Source: JBFKQC01 sp041627895
GTDB lineage: Bacteria; Pseudomonadota; Alphaproteobacteria; Rhodobacterales; Rhodobacteraceae
Direction of reading: 5' to 3'
Length of the DNA: 25,743 bases
NCBI GenBank assembly: GCA_041627895.1
Contig: JBFKQC010000057.1
Location: 1-25,743, forward strand
This document shows, piece after piece, positions 21,322 through 25,743 of this stretch (its first letter is position 1; every line of letters starts with the position of its first letter). Under the pieces are notes generated by a model. The model was given only the letters and a program-made list of their open reading frames with translations. It was not told the origin of the DNA and ran no database searches. The position numbers and the translations under genes are program-made.

Positions 21322-21498
21322 GTACAAGACCTGGGAGATTCGGCGAAATCACGCGAACGAAGCCCGAATTATCCCCATATTTTGTGGCAAAATCGTGTCT
21401 TTTTACGTGACGGCACAGAAAACAGCCGATAGATTGCGCGTAATGAGGCGATAACGGCCCCCGAGTGGCCGATGGCAGACAGACAGGCGGACGGACCC
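21322..21498 (+). promoter_or_regulatory. AT-rich ftsZ upstream region
   Basis: This 177-base stretch is strikingly AT-richer than its surroundings. It contains GTGACG (21407-21412) with a 17-base spacer to TAGATT (21430-21435), a plausible sigma-70 promoter. It also contains TTATCCCCA (21369-21377), one mismatch from the DnaA box TTATCCACA. A second, independent promoter for ftsZ beyond read-through from ftsQA is therefore likely. Confidence 0.5.
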
Positions 21499-23136
21499 AT
21501 GACATTGAACCTGACGATGCCCGAGCGGGACGATTTGAAGCCGAAGATCACCGTATTCGGTGTGGGCGGCGCCGGCGGAAACGCCGTCAACAACATGATC
21601 GAGAAAGAGCTGGTCGGGGTCGATTTCGTCGTCGCCAACACCGACGCGCAGGCCTTGCAGCAATCCCGCGCGCCAAGCCGCATCCAGATGGGCGTGAAGG
21701 TGACCGAAGGGCTCGGCGCCGGCGCGCGCCCCTCGGTCGGTGCCGCCGCCGCCGAAGAGACCATCGAGGAAATCGTCGACCATCTGGCCGGCGCGCATAT
21801 GTGCTTCATCACCGCCGGCATGGGCGGCGGCACCGGCACCGGCGCCGCGCCGATCATCGCCCAGGCCGCGCGCGAGCTTGGCGTGCTGACCGTCGGCGTG
21901 GTGACCAAGCCGTTCCAGTTCGAGGGCGCCAAGCGGATGCGCCAGGCCGAGGACGGCGTCGAGGCGCTGCAGAAGATGGTCGATACGCTGATCATCATCC
22001 CGAACCAAAACCTGTTCCGCCTGGCCAACGAGAAGACGACCTTTACCGAGGCGTTCTCGATGGCCGACGACGTGCTTTACCAGGGCGTCAAGGGGGTCAC
22101 CGACCTGATGGTGCGGCCGGGGCTGATCAACCTCGACTTCGCCGACGTCCGCGCGGTGATGGACGAGATGGGCAAGGCGATGATGGGCACCGGCGAGGCC
22201 ACCGGCGAGGACCGCGCCACCCAGGCCGCCGAAAAGGCGATCGCGAACCCGCTTCTGGACGAGATCAGCCTGAAGGGCGCCAAGGGCGTGCTGATCAACA
22301 TCACCGGCGGTCACGACCTGACGCTGTTCGAACTCGACGAGGCCGCGAACCGGATCCGCGAAGAGGTCGACCAGGACGCCAACATCATCGTCGGCTCGAC
22401 GCTGGACGACACGATGGAAGGCGCGATGCGGGTCAGCGTCGTCGCCACCGGGATCGACGCATCCGAAGTTGTCCATGACGTCCCGGTCGCGCGCCGCCGC
22501 ATGAGCGAACCGCTGAAACCGGCCGAGATCGTCGAAGAAAAGTTCGAGGCCGCCTATCCCGCCGATGCCGTCGCCGCGTCCGAGGCACAGCATGTGCCGC
22601 TCGCCGCCGGGGTCGCCGTGGCCGAAGTCGCCGAGCATGCCGAGGAACCGATGCTGTTCCAGGACCTCGACGCGCAAAGCGCCGCCGCCGAAGAGCAGGC
22701 CGAGGACATTTTCGACGACGATGCCGACGACCTGCCGCCGCCGGCCTACAAGCCCGAGCCCGCGGCCTTCACCCCCGAGCCCGACGCGCTGGACGAAACC
22801 GCCGCCGAAAGCTTCGTCGCACCGAAGCCGGGCACCCCGACGCCCGAGGCGCTGGCCCGCCTGCAGGCCGCCGTCCAAAAGGCGCCGCGGCCGCTGCCGA
22901 CCCGGGTCGAGGACCGGCCCGCCGCGCAGCAGCCCGCCACCGCCGCCGCCGAAAAGGCGCGGTTCGGGATCAATTCGCTGATCGGGCGGATGACCGGGCA
23001 CCAGGGCGAGGCGGCGCATCGCGGACCCAAGCCCAGGATCCAGCCGCCGATGCAGGCGGCCGAGGATCCGGCCGAGCTGGACACCGACCAGGAGCGGATC
23101 GAAATCCCCGCCTTCCTGCGCCGCCAGGCCAACTGA
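21499..23136 (+). CDS. ftsZ: Cell division protein FtsZ
   Basis: A 545-residue tubulin-like GTPase that forms the Z ring. The N-terminal part begins KITVFGVGGAGGNAVNNMI. The tubulin signature GGGTGTG is at residues 109-115. The T7 loop NLDFAD has Asn211, Asp213 and Asp216 for GTP hydrolysis. After the core (about 320 residues) comes a long acidic Pro/Ala/Glu linker of about 200 residues, then the conserved tail IEIPAFLRRQAN (534-545) that binds FtsA and other partners. A long linker is usual in Alphaproteobacteria. ATG at 21499 (MTLNLTMPE) matches relatives; an in-frame ATG at 21472 adds nine residues. A strong terminator follows the stop. Confidence 0.97.
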   Translation: MTLNLTMPERDDLKPKITVFGVGGAGGNAVNNMIEKELVGVDFVVANTDAQALQQSRAPSRIQMGVKVTEGLGAGARPSVGAAAAEETIEEIVDHLAGAHMCFITAGMGGGTGTGAAPIIAQAARELGVLTVGVVTKPFQFEGAKRMRQAEDGVEALQKMVDTLIIIPNQNLFRLANEKTTFTEAFSMADDVLYQGVKGVTDLMVRPGLINLDFADVRAVMDEMGKAMMGTGEATGEDRATQAAEKAIANPLLDEISLKGAKGVLINITGGHDLTLFELDEAANRIREEVDQDANIIVGSTLDDTMEGAMRVSVVATGIDASEVVHDVPVARRRMSEPLKPAEIVEEKFEAAYPADAVAASEAQHVPLAAGVAVAEVAEHAEEPMLFQDLDAQSAAAEEQAEDIFDDDADDLPPPAYKPEPAAFTPEPDALDETAAESFVAPKPGTPTPEALARLQAAVQKAPRPLPTRVEDRPAAQQPATAAAEKARFGINSLIGRMTGHQGEAAHRGPKPRIQPPMQAAEDPAELDTDQERIEIPAFLRRQAN

Positions 23137-23160
23137 CGGGGTCACATTTGCCAATGGAGG

Positions 23161-23189
23161 GGCCGGCGCCTGCCGGCCTTTTTCTTTTT
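23161..23189 (+). terminator. Rho-independent terminator after ftsZ
   Basis: GGCCGGC (23161-23167), loop GCCT, GCCGGCC (23172-23178), followed by TTTTTCTTTTT. This is the strongest intrinsic terminator in the window. It sits 25 bases after the ftsZ stop and separates the division genes from lpxC. Confidence 0.9.
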
Positions 23190-23353
23190 GATTCAACAAG
23201 TTGCCACGGCATGTGGACGGATTCGGCAATTTCCCGCCGACCGCCGAATCGGATGTTTCAGAGCGTTGCAAAGATTGAATTGAGGCAATCCCGCCAAAGG
23301 GTTAACGCAGGATTGCCGGATCACAGGCGACCGGCTCAAGGTTGGGACCTTAC
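23190..23353 (+). promoter_or_regulatory. lpxC leader with two inverted repeats
   Basis: After the ftsZ terminator, lpxC has its own 164-base upstream region. GATTCGGC (23220-23227) pairs with GCCGAATC (23243-23250). GGCAATCC (23284-23291) pairs with GGATTGCC (23310-23317) around a loop containing GTTAAC. The GTTAAC piece resembles a CtrA half-site, but no full TTAA-N7-TTAA is seen. The promoter was not located with confidence. Confidence 0.45.
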
Positions 23354-24286
23354 GTGCAAACAACGCTGAAATCGGCGGTCAGTTTCGCTGGCATCGGGCT
23401 TCATTCGGGCAAGCCGGTGCGGATGACGGTTCTTCCGGCATCGGCCGAGTATGGAATCTGGTTCCGCCGCACCGACATCCAGGGCCGCGACCCGATGGTG
23501 CCCGCACGCTGGGACGCGGTCGAGCGCGTGCCGCTCTGTACCCGCCTCGTGAACGGCGCCGGGGTTTCCGTGGCGACGGTCGAGCACCTGATGGCGGCGC
23601 TCGCCGGCTGTGGCATCCACAATGCGCTGATCGAGATCGACGGCCCGGAAGTGCCGATTCTCGACGGCAGCGCCGCGCCCTTCGTCGCGGCCTTCGTCAC
23701 CCGCGGCGCCCGCGCGCTGCGCGCGCCGATCCGCGCGATCCGCGTGTTGCAGCCGGTCGAGGTGCGCGACGGCGAGGCGCTGGCCCGGATCGAGCCGGCC
23801 GAGGCCTTCGAGATCGACTTTCGCATCGAGTTCGCAGACGCCGCGATCGGCGCCCAGGCGCGCAGGCTCGACATGGCGAACGGCGCCTTCATCCGCGAGC
23901 TTTGCGACAGCCGCACCTTCTGCCGCAGCGCCGACATCGACGCGATGCAGTCGAACGGCCTGGCGCTGGGCGGGGTGCCCGGCGAAAACGCGGTGGTGTT
24001 CGACGGCGACGCGGTGCTCAGCCCCGGCGGGCTGCGCCATGCCGACGAGCCGGTGCGCCACAAGATGCTGGACGCGATGGGCGACCTGGCGCTGGCCACA
24101 CGCCCGATCCTCGGCCGCTATACCGGCGAGCGTGCCGGACATGCGCTGACCAACACGCTGCTACGCGCGCTTTTCGCGCAGCCCGGCGCCTATCGGCTGG
24201 AGTTGTGCGACGCCGCGATGGCCGCGCGGCTGCCCGGCGCCGGCATCGGCCGCGCCGACCTGGCGGCGCTGGCGCACGCGGCCTGA
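23354..24286 (+). CDS. lpxC: UDP-3-O-acyl-N-acetylglucosamine deacetylase LpxC
   Basis: A 310-residue cytosolic zinc amidase that performs the committed step of lipid A synthesis. The N-terminus MQTTLKSAVSFAGIGLHSG is typical. The zinc ligands are His78 (VEHLMAAL), His236 and Asp240 (RHKMLDAMGD). Glu77 is the catalytic base and His263 (RAGHALTN) the general acid, with spacing matching E. coli LpxC. DGPEVPILDGSAAPF lies after the first motif. The start is GTG at 23354, matching relatives; a TTG at 23342 would add four residues. Coming after a terminator, it is independent of ftsZ and is followed by a weak hairpin before bamD. Confidence 0.97.
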   Translation: MQTTLKSAVSFAGIGLHSGKPVRMTVLPASAEYGIWFRRTDIQGRDPMVPARWDAVERVPLCTRLVNGAGVSVATVEHLMAALAGCGIHNALIEIDGPEVPILDGSAAPFVAAFVTRGARALRAPIRAIRVLQPVEVRDGEALARIEPAEAFEIDFRIEFADAAIGAQARRLDMANGAFIRELCDSRTFCRSADIDAMQSNGLALGGVPGENAVVFDGDAVLSPGGLRHADEPVRHKMLDAMGDLALATRPILGRYTGERAGHALTNTLLRALFAQPGAYRLELCDAAMAARLPGAGIGRADLAALAHAA

Positions 24287-24358
24287 TCCGCCGCGGCGCC
24301 GCGCCATTGTCACCTGCCTGCATCTGCCCGTGACCGGACCCGGAACGCGCGTCCGAAA

Positions 24359-24380
24359 GGGCGTTTTGCCCGGCTTTTTT
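24359..24380 (+). terminator. Weak terminator-like hairpin after lpxC
   Basis: GGGC (24359-24362), loop GTTTT, GCCC (24368-24371), then GGC and TTTTTT (24375-24380). The stem is only four pairs, so it may be partly read through. The sequence TTTTGC (24364-24369) with TAGACC (24387-24392) 17 bases later could also be a bamD promoter. Confidence 0.4.
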
Positions 24381-24450
24381 ATGTGCTAGACCGACAGCCA
24401 AGCCGCCGGAGCAGAGGCGCGAGGGACAAGAGGTATTGGGTGGGCGCGCG

Positions 24451-25296
24451 ATGATACGGGCAATGTCAGGCAGCAGGATGCGCAGCGGCCTCGTCGCCGC
24501 GGCGCTGGTCGTTGCGCTCGCGTCGGGCTGCAGCCGGAACCGCGAGATTCCGCTCGAGGACCAGAGCGCCGAGCAGATCTACCAGCGCGCCGAATACCAG
24601 CTGGACGTGGGCCGCGCCGACGACGCGGCGCAGTTCTTCGGCGAGGTCGAGCGGCTTTATCCCTATTCCGAGCTCGCCAAGCGGGCGCTGATCATGCAGG
24701 CCTACGCCTATCACCAGGACAAGGACTACGTGAACAGCCGCGCCAGCGCGCAGCGCTACATCGACTTCTACCCGGCGGACGAGGACGCGGCCTATGCCCA
24801 GTACCTGCTGGCGCTCAGCTATTACGACCAGATCGACGAGGTCGGCCGCGACCAGGGCCTGACCTTCCAGGCGCTGCAGGCGCTCAGGACGGTGATCGAG
24901 CGCTATCCCGACAGCCGTTATGCCCGCTCGTCGATCCTGAAATTCGACCTGGCCTTCGACCATCTCGCGGCGAAGGAGATGGAGATCGGGCGCTATTATC
25001 TGAAGCGCAAGCACTACTCCGCCTCGATCAACCGCTTCCGCGTGGTGGTCGAGCAGTTCCAGACCACGACCCACACGCCCGAGGCTCTATACCGGCTGGT
25101 CGAGGCCTACCTTTCCCTGGGCCTGACTGACGAGGCGCAGACCGCCGGCGCGATCCTCGGCCACAACTTCCAGTCCACGGAATGGTACGACGACGCCTAC
25201 AAGCTTTTGACCGGCCGCGGGCTGCGCGCCGAGGTGGCGGGCGACAGCTGGCTGCGGCAGGTCTATCGCCAGATGATCCGGGGCGAATGGTTGTAA
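24451..25296 (+). CDS. bamD: Outer membrane protein assembly lipoprotein BamD
   Basis: A 281-residue outer-membrane lipoprotein of the BAM complex, which inserts beta-barrel proteins; it contacts BamA from the periplasm. The signal peptide ends in the lipobox-like LASGC (Cys at residue 27). The mature part is a series of TPR helices: AEQIYQRAEYQLDVGRADDA, AQFFGEVERLYPYSELAKRA, RASAQRYIDFYPADEDAAYA, LSYYDQIDEVGRDQ and GRYYLKRKHYSASINRF. ATG at 24451 is chosen; in-frame TTG (24436) and ATG (24463, 24478) are alternatives because no clear ribosome site decides. Its place between lpxC and recN is the usual one in Rhodobacteraceae. It is also known as comL. Confidence 0.94.
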   Translation: MIRAMSGSRMRSGLVAAALVVALASGCSRNREIPLEDQSAEQIYQRAEYQLDVGRADDAAQFFGEVERLYPYSELAKRALIMQAYAYHQDKDYVNSRASAQRYIDFYPADEDAAYAQYLLALSYYDQIDEVGRDQGLTFQALQALRTVIERYPDSRYARSSILKFDLAFDHLAAKEMEIGRYYLKRKHYSASINRFRVVVEQFQTTTHTPEALYRLVEAYLSLGLTDEAQTAGAILGHNFQSTEWYDDAYKLLTGRGLRAEVAGDSWLRQVYRQMIRGEWL

Positions 25297-25301
25297 CGGG
25301 C

Positions 25302-25321
25302 GGTGCGTGCAGGCACGCACC
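25302..25321. repeat. Perfect 8-bp inverted repeat between bamD and recN
   Basis: GGTGCGTG (25302-25309), loop CAGG, CACGCACC (25314-25321). There is no T-run. It lies 5 bases after the bamD stop and 16 before the recN ATG. The sequence resembles the GGTGCGTGC...GCACGCACC palindromes that I recall as frequent between genes in Rhodobacteraceae, so a REP-like element is likely. Confidence 0.75.
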
Positions 25322-25337
25322 CGACGGCTGAGCTGTG

Positions 25338-25743
25338 ATGCTGCGCACGCTGGAGATCCGCGACATCCTGATCATCGACCGGCTGGAGCTGGAGTTCCAG
25401 ACCGGGCTGAACGTGCTGACCGGCGAGACCGGGGCCGGCAAGTCGATCCTTCTGGATGCGCTGGGCTTCGTGCTGGGCTGGCGCGGGCGGGCGGAACTGG
25501 TGCGTACTGGCGCGGCGCAGGGCGAGGTGACGGCGGTCTTCGATCTGGCCCCCGGCCATCCGGCGCATGACGTGCTGGCCGGCGCCGGGCTGCCCGGCGA
25601 CGACGCGCTGATCCTGCGCCGGACAAACAGCGCCGACGGGCGCAAGACCGCCTTCGTCAACGACCGCCGGGTCTCGGGCGAGGTGCTGCGCGGGCTTAGC
25701 GACGTGCTGGTGGAACTGCACGGCCAGCAGGACGACCGCGGCC
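25338..25743 (+). CDS. recN: DNA repair protein RecN, N-terminal part (3' end outside window)
   Basis: The first 135 residues of RecN, an SMC-like ATPase acting in recombinational double-strand break repair in the cytoplasm. Visible are MLRTLEIRDILIIDRLELEF, the Walker A motif GETGAGKS at about residues 33-40, LDALGFVLGWRGRAELVRTG and the late motif LVELHGQQDDRG at the edge. ATG at 25338 is the usual start; the ribosome site is weak. The frame is still open at 25743, so the rest (coiled coil and Walker B domain) lies outside. It follows bamD by 41 bp with a hairpin between. Confidence 0.95.
   Translation, partial: MLRTLEIRDILIIDRLELEFQTGLNVLTGETGAGKSILLDALGFVLGWRGRAELVRTGAAQGEVTAVFDLAPGHPAHDVLAGAGLPGDDALILRRTNSADGRKTAFVNDRRVSGEVLRGLSDVLVELHGQQDDRG

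Noticed and set aside
19162..21327. A 721-codon open frame opposite ftsQ-ftsA
   Set aside because: Antisense shadow of two well-supported genes, with no ribosome site and biased composition.
21403..23271. A 622-codon open frame opposite ftsZ
   Set aside because: Antisense shadow; the plus-strand FtsZ motifs are unambiguous.

Overview
The window is high-GC DNA (roughly 70 %, my estimate) packed with genes typical of Alphaproteobacteria, family Rhodobacteraceae. The grounds are the cobaltochelatase CobT end, DUF2484 proteins beside mur genes, the run murB-ddl-ftsQ-ftsA-ftsZ-lpxC-bamD-recN, a long-linker FtsZ ending in an I-P-x-F-L-R-R-Q type tail, and an alphaproteobacterial-type ornithine decarboxylase. 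I cannot name the genus.

Layout. 1-9.4 kb is a mixed region: the 3' end of cobT, a 59-residue small protein, a DNA-binding domain fused to an alpha/beta hydrolase, an M24 aminopeptidase P, a DUF427 protein, a secreted DUF1344-like protein, a cysteine-rich fulvocin C-like protein, a GYD-domain protein, a ClC chloride channel-like protein and an FAD-linked oxidase. 9.5-15.4 kb is a minus-strand block: ftsW, murG, murC, two tandem DUF2484 membrane proteins and an unrecognised alanine-rich protein with lower-GC ends. An ornithine decarboxylase gene follows, also on the minus strand. From 17.2 kb to the right edge the plus strand carries murB, ddl, ftsQ, ftsA, ftsZ, lpxC, bamD and the start of recN.

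How the genes work together. MurG, MurC, MurB and Ddl make peptidoglycan precursors. FtsW polymerises glycan at the septum. FtsQ, FtsA and FtsZ build the divisome. LpxC commits to lipid A and BamD inserts outer-membrane proteins. In most relatives ftsW-murG-murC runs straight into murB on one strand. Here that half points the other way and odc lies between, so the division and cell wall (dcw) cluster appears split by an inversion.

The most unusual items are the fulvocin C-like cysteine-rich protein (5154-5702), the split dcw cluster, the alanine-rich gene beside murC, four 11-bp repeats over the murB start codon, a possible RNA leader of odc, and a ClC protein with channel-like substitutions. 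I saw no rRNA, tRNA, CRISPR array, transposase or phage gene.
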